NCBI RefSeq assembly: GCF_024206475.1
Contig: NZ_JAMBPR010000007.1
Location: forward strand, 111,887-175,886
Origin: Paraburkholderia sp. CNPSo 3274
GTDB taxonomy: Bacteria > Pseudomonadota > Gammaproteobacteria > Burkholderiales > Burkholderiaceae
Direction: 5' to 3'
Length of the DNA: 64,000 bases
Below the pieces are notes generated by a model. It saw nothing but the letters and a program-made list of their open reading frames with translations. It did no database searches and was not told where the DNA came from. This document shows, piece after piece, positions 55,419-64,000 of this stretch; positions within the stretch are counted from its first letter, which is position 1; the number at the start of each line of letters is the position of its first letter. The position numbers and the translations under genes are program-made.

Positions 55419-56630
55419 GTGGCGATTTTCAGACGACTCGTGCAATGGCTGCGTCGCGGTTGTGGCGGCGGCGTGGGTGACAGCGCCCTTTTTTCGGGGT
55501 CTCGCGAGCCGGCCAGACGCTTCGCAGCGGCGTGGCTCGCCTGTGCCACCGCCCTGCTCGCAGCGCCGCTCGCTCACGCGGCGCTTCCCATCGACCGCAT
55601 CAAGCTGCCACCGGGCTTCCGCATCGAGGTGCTCTCCGCCGATGTGCCAGGCGCGCGCGAAATGACGCTGTCGGAAAACGGCACCTTATATGTGGGGAGT
55701 ATGGGCGGTGACGTCTACGCGCTCGAACTCAAGGACGGCAAGGTCATAAAGCGCCATATCGTGGCCTCGGGACTGACGATGCCGGTAGGCGTGGCCTGGC
55801 GCAACGGCGCACTGTACGTCTCGGCGGTTTCGTCGATCGTGCGACTCGACGACATCGACCGTCATCTCGACGATCCGCCCAAAGCCGTCGTCGTCACGGA
55901 TTCGCTGCCCACCGAGCGCCACCACGGCTGGAAGTTCATCGCCTTCGGCCCCGACGGCAAGCTCTACGTGCCGCAAGGCGCGCCGTGCAACGTCTGCCTG
56001 CCGGCCAGCGACCCGCAGCGCGTGCATTTCGCGATGATCGGGCGCATGGACCCCGACGGCTCGCACTACGAGACCATCGCCCGCGGCGTGCGCAACACGG
56101 TCGGCTTCGCGTGGCATCCGCAGACCCACGAACTCTGGTTCACCGACAACGGCCGCGACATGCTCGGCGACGATATCCCCGACGACAAGCTCAATCGCCT
56201 CGCGCATGGGGGCGAGGACTTCGGCTTTCCGTATTGTCACGGTGGCAATGTCGCCGACCCCGAGTTCGGCGCAGGCCATCCGTGCAGCGGCTTCACGCCC
56301 CCGGTCGTCAAACTCGGCGCGCATGTGGCGTCGCTCGGCATGCGCTTCTATACCGGCTCGATGTTCCCGGCCGAGTACAAGAACAGCATTTTCATCGCCG
56401 AGCACGGCTCGTGGAACCGCAGCAAGAAGATCGGCTATCGCGTGGTGCGCGTGAGCGCCAACGCCGACGGCACGAACGCACGCCAGGAAGTGTTCGCGCA
56501 GGGCTGGCTCAACTCCGACGAGACCCAATGGGGCCGCCCCGCCGACGTGCTGCCGCTGCCCGACGGATCGCTCCTAGTCAGCGACGACTATGCGGGCGCG
56601 ATTTATCGCGTGACTTACACCAAACCGTGA
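55419..56630 (+). CDS. PQQ-type sugar (sorbosone-like) dehydrogenase, exported
   Basis: About 403 residues. A signal peptide (ends AHAAL, ~residue 52 of this start) precedes a beta-propeller of the GDH/sorbosone dehydrogenase family: ALPIDRIKLPPGFRIEVLS, GLTMPVGVAWRNGALYVS, and GVRNTVGFAWHPQTHELWFTDNGRDMLGDD. Paired Cys (CNVCLP) are also seen. It is presumably periplasmic and may use PQQ; the substrate is not known. Start is GTG at 55419, six bases after GGAG; longer in-frame versions would overlap the rpsP promoter. Confidence 0.87.
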   Translation: MAIFRRLVQWLRRGCGGGVGDSALFSGSREPARRFAAAWLACATALLAAPLAHAALPIDRIKLPPGFRIEVLSADVPGAREMTLSENGTLYVGSMGGDVYALELKDGKVIKRHIVASGLTMPVGVAWRNGALYVSAVSSIVRLDDIDRHLDDPPKAVVVTDSLPTERHHGWKFIAFGPDGKLYVPQGAPCNVCLPASDPQRVHFAMIGRMDPDGSHYETIARGVRNTVGFAWHPQTHELWFTDNGRDMLGDDIPDDKLNRLAHGGEDFGFPYCHGGNVADPEFGAGHPCSGFTPPVVKLGAHVASLGMRFYTGSMFPAEYKNSIFIAEHGSWNRSKKIGYRVVRVSANADGTNARQEVFAQGWLNSDETQWGRPADVLPLPDGSLLVSDDYAGAIYRVTYTKP

Positions 56631-56783
56631 CGCGACCGCCACGTTGAAGGTGCAAACATGGTGCCGGGCATAAGCGTGCGCTTGTGCTGCAAGCCCGGCG
56701 TGCGGCATACAATGCCCGGCGGCCCGTGTGCGTTTGACGTGATGCGCCCATGACGGCCGAACGTCCACGTTTCGCCCGAGCCC

Positions 56784-57257
56784 ATGCCCAACGACAAGAA
56801 CTTCGCACGCTTTCGCTCCAAGACGCTCACTGCCGCACTCGCCTTCCTGTTTGGCAGCCTCGGCGCACACCGCTTCTATCTGTACGGCCCACGCGACGTA
56901 TGGGGCTGGGCGCACATGCTCGGCACGCTCATCGGCATTCCGGGCGTCATGCTGCTCGTCGCAACCGAACGCGCCTCGATTCCCGGCTGGGTGCTCGCCG
57001 TGATCGGCGCGGTGTCGGTCATCTCGGCATTTCTGGCGGCGATCGTCTACGGGCTGCGCCCCGACGCCAAATGGGACGCGCAGTTCAACGCCACGTTCGT
57101 GGAGAAAGGCCGCACGAGCCGCTCCGGCTGGACGGTGATCTTCGTCGTGATCTTCTCGCTGCTGATTGGCGCGTTTCTGCTGATGACGGGACTCGCGCTC
57201 TCGTTTCAAACGTACTTCGAGTCCCAGGTCGAGGCCGCGAAGGCGCTCTCGCAGTAA
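56784..57257 (+). CDS. TM2-domain membrane protein
   Basis: 157 residues with four predicted helices. The first two form a TM2 domain (ALAFLFGSLGAHRFYLYGP, about residues 18-36, with the usual Gly-x-His-Arg-Phe-Tyr), followed by a second pair (VLAVIGAVSVISAFLAAIVYG and WTVIFVVIFSLLIGAFLLMTG). TM2 proteins have no firmly known function. It lies 153 bases after the dehydrogenase and converges on the radical SAM gene with only 16 bases between. Confidence 0.87.
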   Translation: MPNDKNFARFRSKTLTAALAFLFGSLGAHRFYLYGPRDVWGWAHMLGTLIGIPGVMLLVATERASIPGWVLAVIGAVSVISAFLAAIVYGLRPDAKWDAQFNATFVEKGRTSRSGWTVIFVVIFSLLIGAFLLMTGLALSFQTYFESQVEAAKALSQ

Positions 57258-57273
57258 ACCGCGCAGCAAGGGC

Positions 57274-58419
57274 TCAGAACAAGTCGAGCTGCGGCTTCTC
57301 GCGCACGGTCTTCGACTGCACGAACGCCGACATGTCCAGAATGCCGTGGCGCCGCTCGTTGAGCCCGAGGCGCCGCACGGCATTGTGAAAGCGCTGCTTG
57401 AGCAGGTCGGCCCAAAGCCCCGTGCCCTTCATGCGCTGCGAAAACGCCGACTCGTAGTCCTTGCCGCCGCGCATGTCGCGCACGCGGCTCATCACACGCT
57501 CGGCGCGCTGCGGGAAGTGCGCCGCCAGCCAGTCCTGGAAGAGCGGCGCGACCTCCCATGGCAAGCGCAGCACGATGTAACTCGCGCTTGTCGCACCGGC
57601 CTCGGCGCAGGCTTCGAGCACGCGCTCCATGTCGGGCTCGGTCACGAACGGAATCACGGGTGCGATGCTCACGCCCACCGGCACGCCGGCTTCGGCTAGC
57701 GTGCGGATGGTGCGCAGCCGCCGCGCGGGTGTCGCCGCACGCGGTTCGAGCGAGCGGGCGATATCGGCGTCGAGCGTGGTGATCGTGATCGCCGCCATGA
57801 ACTGCTTGCGCGCGGCCATCGGCGCGAGCAGGTCGAGATCGCGCTCGATTAGTGAGGATTTCGTGATGGCCGCGAACGGATGCTGCCGTTCGGCCAGCAC
57901 TTCGACCACGCGGCGCGTGATGCGCATGTCGCGCTCCACCGGTTGCCAGGCGTCGGTGTTCACGCCCAGGGCGATCGGCTCGGGCTCGTAGGTCGGCTTC
58001 GCGATTTCCCGCGCGAGCAACTCCGCCGCATTGACCTTCGCATAGATACGGCTCTCGAAATCGAGCCCCGGCGAGAGGCCGAGATAGCTGTGCGTGGGCC
58101 GCGCGAAGCAATAGATGCAGCCGTGCTCGCAGCCGCGATAGGGATTGAGCGAGACGTTGAACGGAATGTCCGGCGACTGGTTGCGCGTCAGGATGCTTTT
58201 CGCGCGCTCTTCGAAGACCTCGGTGCGCAGCCTGGGCTCGCCAGTTTCATCGCCATGGTCCTCGCCGCCGCCCGCCTGTTGCCAACCGTCGTCGAACGCT
58301 TCGCGCTGGTCGACTTCGTAGCGTCCTTGCAGGTTCGTGACCGCACCGCGCCCCTTGCGCGCCGTGGGCGGCGCAACGGGATACCAGGCGTCGGGATCGG
58401 GGTGATGGGAGTCGGTCAC
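57274..58419 (-). CDS. PA0069-family radical SAM protein (SplB-like)
   Basis: 381 residues with the radical SAM motif C97-x3-C101-x2-C104 (RGCEHGCIYCFARP) and the HSYLGLSPGLDFE segment that follows it in the PA0069 family. This group is classed with spore photoproduct lyase (COG1533) as a putative DNA repair enzyme, but its chemistry is not established. A consensus LexA box lies 53-68 bases upstream, and Pseudomonas PA0069 is also in the SOS regulon as far as I recall. So a DNA-damage role is likely. Confidence 0.9.
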   Translation of the reverse strand: MTDSHHPDPDAWYPVAPPTARKGRGAVTNLQGRYEVDQREAFDDGWQQAGGGEDHGDETGEPRLRTEVFEERAKSILTRNQSPDIPFNVSLNPYRGCEHGCIYCFARPTHSYLGLSPGLDFESRIYAKVNAAELLAREIAKPTYEPEPIALGVNTDAWQPVERDMRITRRVVEVLAERQHPFAAITKSSLIERDLDLLAPMAARKQFMAAITITTLDADIARSLEPRAATPARRLRTIRTLAEAGVPVGVSIAPVIPFVTEPDMERVLEACAEAGATSASYIVLRLPWEVAPLFQDWLAAHFPQRAERVMSRVRDMRGGKDYESAFSQRMKGTGLWADLLKQRFHNAVRRLGLNERRHGILDMSAFVQSKTVREKPQLDLF

Positions 58420-58457
58420 GGTTAGAACAAAATGAACATGAAAACGCGGACATGAAA

Positions 58458-58501
58458 AACGCGAATCGATACTGTATAAATATACAGTATCGATTCGCGT
58501 T
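58458..58501. promoter_or_regulatory. 44-bp perfect palindrome containing a LexA box
   Basis: The sequence is a perfect inverted repeat around the centre at 58479.5 (arms of 22 bases). Its core 58472-58487 is CTGTATAAATATACAG, a full SOS-box match. It lies between lrp (ending at 58536) and the start of the radical SAM gene at 58419. The outer arms extend far beyond what LexA needs. Confidence 0.88.
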
Positions 58502-58535
58502 GTCGAGTCCCAAAAAACGGGGCGCTTTCAGCCGC

Positions 58536-59024
58536 TCATTCCCCAACGGCGATGGTCAGCGTCTCCTTGATCTCTTCCATCACCACGTAGCTCTTCGACT
58601 GCACAGCGCCTGGCAGTTGCAGCAGGATGTCGCCGAGCAGCTTGCGGTAGTCGGCCATCTCGCCAATGCGCGCCTTGATGAGATAGTCGAAGTCGCCCGA
58701 GACGAGATGGCATTCGAGCACTTCGGGAATCTTCTGCACCTCGCGGCGGAACTGGTCGAACATGTTGCCGCTCTTGTGGTCGAGCGTGATCTCCACGAAC
58801 ACGAGCAGCGCCGCTCCCAGCACCAGGGGATTCACGCGCGCGAAGTAGCCCGTGATCACGCCGTCGCGCTCCATGCGCTTCACCCGCTCGATGCACGGCG
58901 TAACCGAGAGCCCGACCTGCTCCGCGAGGTCCTTCATGGCCATGCGGCCGTCTTCCTGGAGCAGTTTCAGGATGCGGTGATCGAGCCGGTCGAGTGCGCG
59001 GACCGGTTGGCGCTGCGTTCTCAT
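58536..59024 (-). CDS. lrp: Lrp/AsnC-family transcriptional regulator
   Basis: 162 residues with an N-terminal helix-turn-helix (LDHRILKLLQEDGRMAMKDL, then VGLSVTPCIERVKRMERDGVI) and C-terminal RAM domain (VFVEITLDHKSGNMFDQF, then CHLVSGDFDYLIKARI). It is divergent from dadA and close to the E. coli Lrp layout; in proteobacteria such a regulator controls dadA in response to alanine or leucine. Confidence 0.94.
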   Translation of the reverse strand: MRTQRQPVRALDRLDHRILKLLQEDGRMAMKDLAEQVGLSVTPCIERVKRMERDGVITGYFARVNPLVLGAALLVFVEITLDHKSGNMFDQFRREVQKIPEVLECHLVSGDFDYLIKARIGEMADYRKLLGDILLQLPGAVQSKSYVVMEEIKETLTIAVGE

Positions 59025-59200
59025 GGTTTATTCCCGAAAATCTGAAAAATACGATAACAAAACCTGGCCATACAACAATAGCATAGCTACAAATACTGGC
59101 TACACCCGAATTTTCATGCCTTCTCCCCTATCGGTGCCAAAACACCGCTTCGTGGGTCCCGGCAACGCGGCGTAGCTCAACGAATCTATATGGAGCAGCT
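59025..59200. promoter_or_regulatory. Divergent lrp/dadA control region
   Basis: 176 bases, AT-rich in 59035-59115. Likely holds both promoters and Lrp sites; I could not assign exact -35/-10 pairs. Confidence 0.5.
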
Positions 59201-60487
59201 ATGCGAGTCGTCGTGTTGGGCAGTGGTGTGGTCGGTGTGGCCAGCGCCTGGTATCTCGCCCGCGCGGGCCACGAAGTGACCGTGATCGACCGCGAGGCGG
59301 GTCCCGCGCTCGAAACCAGTTTTGCGAACGCCGGCCAGATCTCGCCGGGCTACGCCGCGCCGTGGGCAGCGCCTGGGGTGCCGCTCAAGGCGATCAAGTG
59401 GATGTTCGAGAAGCACGCCCCGCTCGCCATTCGTCTGGACGGCACCAAATTCCAGCTGCAGTGGATGTGGCAGATGCTGCAAAACTGCACGCCCGAACGC
59501 TACGCGCTCAACAAAGGCCGCATGGTGCGCCTCGCGGAATACAGCCGCGACTGCCTGCAGGCGCTGCGCGCCGACACGGGCATTCAGTATGAAGGCCGCA
59601 CGGGCGGCACGCTCCAGGTGTTCCGCACGCAGCAGCAATTCGAAGGCGCGGCGAAGGACATCGCCGTGCTCAAAGATGCGAACGTTCCGTACGAACTGCT
59701 TACCGCCGCCGAACTCGGCCGCGCCGAACCCGCGCTCGCCGCGGTGTCGGGCAAGCTCACGGGCGGCCTGCGTCTGCCCGGCGACGAAACCGGCGACTGC
59801 CAGATGTTCACCACGCGCCTTGCCGCAATGGCCGAACAACTGGGTGTGAAATTCCGCTACAACACGCCGATCGACGGCCTCGCCATGCAGGGTGAGCGTA
59901 TCGCGGGCGTGCAATGCGGCAGCGAGCTGGTGCGCGCAGATTCGTTCGTGGTCGCACTCGGCTCCTTCTCGACGAAGATGCTCGCGGGCCTCGTGAAGAT
60001 TCCGGTCTATCCGCTCAAGGGCTATTCGATCACCGCGCCAATCGTGAATGCAAGTGCCGCGCCGATTTCGACCGTACTCGACGAAACCTACAAGATCGCG
60101 ATCACGCGTTTTGACGACCGCATCCGCGTGGGCGGCATGGCCGAGATCGTCGGCTTCGACAAGACGCTCAAGCAAGCCCGCCGCGAAACGCTCGAAATGT
60201 GCGTGAACGACCTGTTCCCGGGCGGCGGCGACACGACGAAGGCCACCTTCTGGACCGGCCTGCGCCCGATGACGCCGGACGGCACGCCGGTCGTAGGCCG
60301 CACGCCGATCTCGAACCTGTTCCTGAACACGGGTCACGGCACGCTCGGCTGGACGATGTCGTGCGGCTCGGGCCAGTTGCTCGCCGACCTGATCTCGGGC
60401 AAGCAACCCGCGATCCGCGCCGACGATCTTTCGGTGCACCGCTATCTCGGCGACACGCAAGGCTCGCATCGCCCGGCTTATGCCTGA
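59201..60487 (+). CDS. dadA: D-amino acid dehydrogenase small subunit
   Basis: A 428-residue FAD flavoprotein oxidising D-alanine and other D-amino acids to 2-oxo acids, passing electrons to the respiratory chain at the inner membrane. The dinucleotide motif [16 protein letters not shown] starts at residue 5, with the family segments [19 protein letters not shown] and a C-terminal [15 protein letters not shown]. Divergent from lrp. The racemase gene dadX is not nearby. A terminator follows. Confidence 0.97.
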   Translation: MRVVVLGSGVVGVASAWYLARAGHEVTVIDREAGPALETSFANAGQISPGYAAPWAAPGVPLKAIKWMFEKHAPLAIRLDGTKFQLQWMWQMLQNCTPERYALNKGRMVRLAEYSRDCLQALRADTGIQYEGRTGGTLQVFRTQQQFEGAAKDIAVLKDANVPYELLTAAELGRAEPALAAVSGKLTGGLRLPGDETGDCQMFTTRLAAMAEQLGVKFRYNTPIDGLAMQGERIAGVQCGSELVRADSFVVALGSFSTKMLAGLVKIPVYPLKGYSITAPIVNASAAPISTVLDETYKIAITRFDDRIRVGGMAEIVGFDKTLKQARRETLEMCVNDLFPGGGDTTKATFWTGLRPMTPDGTPVVGRTPISNLFLNTGHGTLGWTMSCGSGQLLADLISGKQPAIRADDLSVHRYLGDTQGSHRPAYA

Positions 60488-60508
60488 GGCCAATCACGCT
60501 GCGTGAAC

Positions 60509-60538
60509 GAACACGGCGCCTCCAGGGCGCCGTGTTTC
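60509..60538. terminator. Terminator after dadA
   Basis: An 11-bp stem (aacacggcgcc / ggcgccgtgtt) with a 5-base loop, short T run. Lies between convergent dadA and the acyl-CoA dehydrogenase gene. Confidence 0.75.
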
Positions 60539-60565
60539 ATTGCTCGCTTAGGTTGGCGCGCGGCG

Positions 60566-62353
60566 TCAGAACTGATCTTCCGCCAACGCCAGCACACCCT
60601 CGCTGCCGTTTGCGCTGACAATCGCTGCTTCGAGCGCCACCGCCTGCGGCAAGACGTGTTGAGCGAAGAACTGCGCCGTGGCGATCTTCGCGCCATGAAA
60701 CTTCGGGTCCTCCTGCATGAGACGCTGCGAGGCGAGCATGGCGCGCGCCATCTGCCATCCGCCTAGCACGATACCCGCCAGCTTCAGATACGGCACGCCG
60801 CCCGCGAACACCGCGTTCGGATCGGTTTTCGCCTTCGTGAGCACGAAGTCCACGGCCGACGCCAGCGCCTCCTTGCCGAGCGCGAGATGCTTGCGCATCG
60901 ACTCGAACGCAGCGCCTTGTTGTCCGGCTAGCGCGTCGACGGTCTGCGCGATATCCGCAAGCAGCGACTTTGCCGCCGCGCCGCCGTCGCGCAGCGTCTT
61001 GCGCCCGATGAGATCGTTCGCCTGGATCGCAGTCGTGCCCTCGTAGATCGGCAGAATGCGCGCGTCGCGGTAGAACTGCGCCGCGCCCGTTTCCTCGATG
61101 AAACCCATGCCGCCATGCACCTGCACGCCGAGGCTCGTCACGTCCAGCGCCAGTTCGGTGCTCCAGCCTTTCACGATTGGCACGAGGTATTCGTAGCGCG
61201 CCTGATGCCGCGCACGGGCCGCCTCGTCGGGGTCGCCTTGCGCGCGGTCGCTCTCGCCCGCCGCCACGTAAGCGAGCGCACGCGCGGCTTCGGTGAGCGC
61301 ACGCATCGTGGCGAGCATGCGGCGCACGTCGGGGTGATGGATGATGCTCACCGCCGCTTTCGCGGAACCATCCACCGGGCGGCTCTGCACGCGCTCCTTC
61401 GCATAGGCGAGCGCCTTCTGGTAGGCGCGATCGGATACGGCCACGCCCTGCATGCCCACCGCAAAACGCGCCGCGTTCATCATGATGAACATGTATTCGA
61501 GGCCGCGATTCTCTTCGCCAATCAATTGGCCAATCGCGCCGCCATGGTCGCCGAACTGCAGCACGGCGGTCGGGCTCGCCTTGATACCGAGCTTGTGTTC
61601 GATCGATACGCAATGCACGTCATTGCGCGCGCCGAGCGAGCCGTCGTCGTTCACGAGGAACTTCGGCACGATGAAGAGCGAGATGCCCTTCACGCCTTCG
61701 GGCGCCGTGGGCGTGCGCGCGAGCACGAGATGGAGGATGTTCTCCGCCATGTCGTGCTCGCCCCACGTGATGAAGATCTTCGTGCCGAACACCCTGTACG
61801 TGCCGTCGCCTTGCGGCTCGGCGCGCGTGCGCACGGCCGCTAGATCGGAGCCCGCCTGCGGCTCGGTGAGGTTCATCGTGCCGGTCCAGTCGCCGGAAAT
61901 GAGCTTCGGCACGAAACGCTGCTTTTGCGCTTCGCTGCCGGCGGTGAGGAGCGCTTCGATGGCGCCGTCGGTGAGCAACGGACACAGCGCGAACGAGAGA
62001 TTCGCCGCGTTGAGCATTTCCACGCACGGCGTGCCGACGAGCTTCGGCAAGCCTTGTCCTTCGTATTCCTGAGGATGCTGCACGCCTTGCCAGCCGCCTT
62101 CCACGTATTGCCGGAATGCCGCCTTGAAACCGGGCGTGGCGTGCACGTTGCCGTTTTCCCAGCGGCTCGGATTGCGGTCGCCTTCGGCGTTCAGCGGCTC
62201 GAGCACTTCGCCGCATAGCTTCGCGGCTTCGTGCAGCACCGCTTCGACCGTTTCGGGCGTGGCGTCTTCGCCGCCCGGCAACTTCGCGATTTCTTCGAGG
62301 CCGGCCAGTTCCTTCATGACGAACAGCATGTCGCTCGTGGGCGCCTGGTACAT
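60566..62353 (-). CDS. Acyl-CoA dehydrogenase, long (~595-residue) type
   Basis: 595 residues with the acyl-CoA dehydrogenase core and a C-terminal extension, larger than the ~380 of standard family members. FAD-binding segments (MNLTEPQAGSDLAAVRTRA and KIFITWGEHDM) and the catalytic Glu in IYEGTTAIQANDLIGRK are intact. It oxidises acyl-CoA to the 2,3-enoyl form and passes electrons to ETF, encoded just upstream as etfB-etfA. GGAGGAG precedes the ATG at 62353. Confidence 0.93.
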   Translation of the reverse strand: MYQAPTSDMLFVMKELAGLEEIAKLPGGEDATPETVEAVLHEAAKLCGEVLEPLNAEGDRNPSRWENGNVHATPGFKAAFRQYVEGGWQGVQHPQEYEGQGLPKLVGTPCVEMLNAANLSFALCPLLTDGAIEALLTAGSEAQKQRFVPKLISGDWTGTMNLTEPQAGSDLAAVRTRAEPQGDGTYRVFGTKIFITWGEHDMAENILHLVLARTPTAPEGVKGISLFIVPKFLVNDDGSLGARNDVHCVSIEHKLGIKASPTAVLQFGDHGGAIGQLIGEENRGLEYMFIMMNAARFAVGMQGVAVSDRAYQKALAYAKERVQSRPVDGSAKAAVSIIHHPDVRRMLATMRALTEAARALAYVAAGESDRAQGDPDEAARARHQARYEYLVPIVKGWSTELALDVTSLGVQVHGGMGFIEETGAAQFYRDARILPIYEGTTAIQANDLIGRKTLRDGGAAAKSLLADIAQTVDALAGQQGAAFESMRKHLALGKEALASAVDFVLTKAKTDPNAVFAGGVPYLKLAGIVLGGWQMARAMLASQRLMQEDPKFHGAKIATAQFFAQHVLPQAVALEAAIVSANGSEGVLALAEDQF

Positions 62354-62392
62354 TTCAGTCTCCTCCTTTCCAGAATGCGGTTCCTCAAATGA

Positions 62393-62420
62393 CAAAGGGG
62401 CGCCGCGGCGCCCCTTTGCT
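62393..62420. terminator. Palindromic hairpin between etfA and acyl-CoA dehydrogenase
   Basis: caaaggggcgcc / ggcgcccctttg, a 12-bp stem with a 2-base gap at the centre, followed on the minus strand by a short T stretch. It could partly separate the dehydrogenase from the etf genes. Confidence 0.55.
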
Positions 62421-62485
62421 GCTTCGTCTCACGCCGCGCGTTCAATCATGATCGCGGCGCTCGTCGCTGGATACACCGGCCGGAT

Positions 62486-63430
62486 TCAGCCGAGTTCCTT
62501 CACGAGTTCCGGCACGACCGTGAACAGATCGCCCACCAGACCGTAATCCGCCACGCTGAAGATCGGCGCTTCTTCGTCCTTGTTGATCGCGACGATCACC
62601 TTCGAGTCCTTCATGCCGGCCAGATGCTGGATCGCGCCCGAGATGCCGACAGCCACGTACAGTTGCGGCGCGACGATCTTGCCGGTTTGGCCGACCTGAT
62701 AGTCGTTCGGCACGTAGCCAGCGTCGACGGCTGCGCGCGAGGCGCCGAGTGCGGCGTTGAGCTTGTCCGCGAGCGGTTCCAGAACCTTCGTGTAGTTCTC
62801 GCCGCTGCCCAGACCCCGGCCACCCGAGACGATGACCTTCGCGCTCGTGAGTTCCGGACGGTCGAGCTTCGTCACTTCACGGCCGACGAACTGCGTGAGA
62901 CCGCTGTCCGCCGCCGCTTCGAGCTTCTCGACCGCTGCGCTGCCGCCAACGGCCGCGACGGGATCGAAACCGGTCGTGCGGACCGTGATCACCTTGATCG
63001 GGTCGCTCGACTGGACGATTGCGATCGCGTTGCCTGCGTAGATCGGACGCTCGAACGTGTCCGGCGAATCCACGGCGGTGATGTCGCTGATTTGCGCGAC
63101 GTCGAGCTTCGCGGCGATACGCGGCGTGACGTTCTTGCCCGCTGCCGTTGCCGGAGCCAGGATGTGCGTGTAGTTCTTCGCAATGCTCAGCACCGTTGCT
63201 TCGACGTTCTCAGCAAGGCCCTGCTCAAGTTGCGGCGCGTCGGCGAGCAGCACCTTTGCAACGCCTGCGATCTTCGCTGCCGCGTCCGCTGCAGCCTGCG
63301 CATTGTGGCCCGCGACCAGCACGTGCACGTCGCCGCCAATCTTCTGTGCTGCGGCGACCGTGTTCAGCGTCGCGGCCTTGATCGACTGATTGTCGTGTTC
63401 GGCTATTACCAGATTCACCAGATTCGTCAT
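62486..63430 (-). CDS. etfA: Electron transfer flavoprotein alpha subunit
   Basis: 314 residues carrying the FAD-binding ETF alpha domain. The signature region [13 protein letters not shown] (~residue 207) and [19 protein letters not shown] (~247) are typical. With EtfB it takes electrons from acyl-CoA dehydrogenases to ETF:quinone oxidoreductase. It starts 15 bases after etfB ends. Confidence 0.97.
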   Translation of the reverse strand: MTNLVNLVIAEHDNQSIKAATLNTVAAAQKIGGDVHVLVAGHNAQAAADAAAKIAGVAKVLLADAPQLEQGLAENVEATVLSIAKNYTHILAPATAAGKNVTPRIAAKLDVAQISDITAVDSPDTFERPIYAGNAIAIVQSSDPIKVITVRTTGFDPVAAVGGSAAVEKLEAAADSGLTQFVGREVTKLDRPELTSAKVIVSGGRGLGSGENYTKVLEPLADKLNAALGASRAAVDAGYVPNDYQVGQTGKIVAPQLYVAVGISGAIQHLAGMKDSKVIVAINKDEEAPIFSVADYGLVGDLFTVVPELVKELG

Positions 63431-63445
63431 TTTCGTCTGCTCCCC

Positions 63446-64000
63446 TTACAGCACCTTGGCTTCCGTCTTCAGCTTCTCGACCAGCGTCTTCACGTCCGGC
63501 ACCTTCACGCCTGCGCTACGCTTGGGCGGCTCGGCAACCTTCAGCGTCTTCAGACGCGGCGTAACGTCCACGCCGAGGTCTTCGGGCTTGACGATCTCGA
63601 GCGGCTTCTTCTTCGCCTTCATGATGTTCGGCAGCGTGACGTAGCGCGGCTCGTTCAGGCGCAGATCCGTCGTGACGACAGCGGGCAGCGTGAGCGACAG
63701 CGTTTCCGCACCGCCATCCACTTCGCGCGACACGGTGGCCTTGCCGTCGGCAACGACAACCTTCGAAGCAAACGTGGCTTGCGGCAGGTTCGCCAGCGCG
63801 GCGAGCATCTGGCCGGTCTGGTTCGAATCGTCGTCAATGGCCTGCTTGCCGAGGATGACCAGTTGCGGCTGTTCCTTGTCGACCAGCGCCTTCAGGAGCT
63901 TGGCGACGGCCAGCGGCTGCAGGTCTTCGTTCGACTCGATGAGGATCGCGCGATCCGCGCCGATGGCCAGCGCCGTGCGCAGCGTTTCCTGCGCCTGCGT
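63446..64000 (-). CDS. etfB: Electron transfer flavoprotein beta subunit, C-terminal part (5' end outside window)
   Basis: The frame is open through the window edge: about 185 C-terminal residues, including [20 protein letters not shown] (the AMP-binding stretch) and [18 protein letters not shown] near the end. Upstream of etfA as in most bacteria, so etfB-etfA is one operon. Confidence 0.94.
   Translation of the reverse strand, partial: TQAQETLRTALAIGADRAILIESNEDLQPLAVAKLLKALVDKEQPQLVILGKQAIDDDSNQTGQMLAALANLPQATFASKVVVADGKATVSREVDGGAETLSLTLPAVVTTDLRLNEPRYVTLPNIMKAKKKPLEIVKPEDLGVDVTPRLKTLKVAEPPKRSAGVKVPDVKTLVEKLKTEAKVL

Overview
The window is a gene-dense, very GC-rich stretch of a betaproteobacterial chromosome, most likely Paraburkholderia, Burkholderia or a close relative. 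The basis is the protein sequences, the codon use, and gene blocks typical of that group: rne then moaA-mobA-moeA, rpsP-rimM-trmD-rplS, lrp/dadA, and etfBA with a long acyl-CoA dehydrogenase. No prophage, insertion sequence, plasmid gene or CRISPR array was seen. Nearly all genes look intact; only the two at the window edges (rne, etfB) are cut.

Layout. 0-6 kb: 3' end of rne, the molybdenum cofactor genes moaA-mobA-moeA, a small membrane protein and a GNAT acetyltransferase. 6-12.2 kb (minus): pncB, lutC, a NhaD-type antiporter, a 2-hydroxyacid dehydrogenase and rmuC, partly overlapping. 12.5-19.8 kb: fdxA, two identical tRNA-Asn genes, creA, an AraC regulator, azlCD, an unknown protein, a UvrD-like helicase with a LexA-like box, and an exported protein with 11-residue repeats. 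20-32.2 kb: S4 protein, MATE and BASS transporters, a phospholipase D lipoprotein, fumC, thioesterase, GlxA-type and ArsR-type regulators, and a FecR/DUF6600 exported protein. 44.5-52.7 kb: pmbA, yjgA, mog, orn, an M48 protease, rsgA, a DUF2007 protein, a CobD/CbiB-family protein and a Nudix CoA pyrophosphatase. 52.7-64 kb: rplS-trmD-rimM-rpsP, a sorbosone-type dehydrogenase, a TM2 protein, a LexA-boxed radical SAM protein, lrp/dadA, acyl-CoA dehydrogenase and etfA/etfB.

The most interesting region lies between thyA and folA (33.6-43.8 kb). Seven consecutive plus-strand genes encode exported proteins: two small proteins, two proteins with Asn/Gln-type amyloid-like repeats, a standalone periplasmic C39 protease, another small secreted protein, and an outer-membrane barrel with an N-terminal coiled coil. 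From the first repeat protein on, the order matches fapB-C-D-E-F, the functional amyloid system of Pseudomonas. Two paralogous VpsR-like sigma54 activators flank the genes, and a good -24/-12 promoter sits just upstream of the first one. Three of the small secreted proteins share a short DxxLxxxxG element that may be what the C39 protease recognises. I infer a sigma54-controlled, probably biofilm-linked, Fap-like extracellular fibre system with extra components.

Two SOS sites stand out: a LexA box inside a 44-bp perfect palindrome before the radical SAM gene, and a near-consensus box before the UvrD-like helicase.
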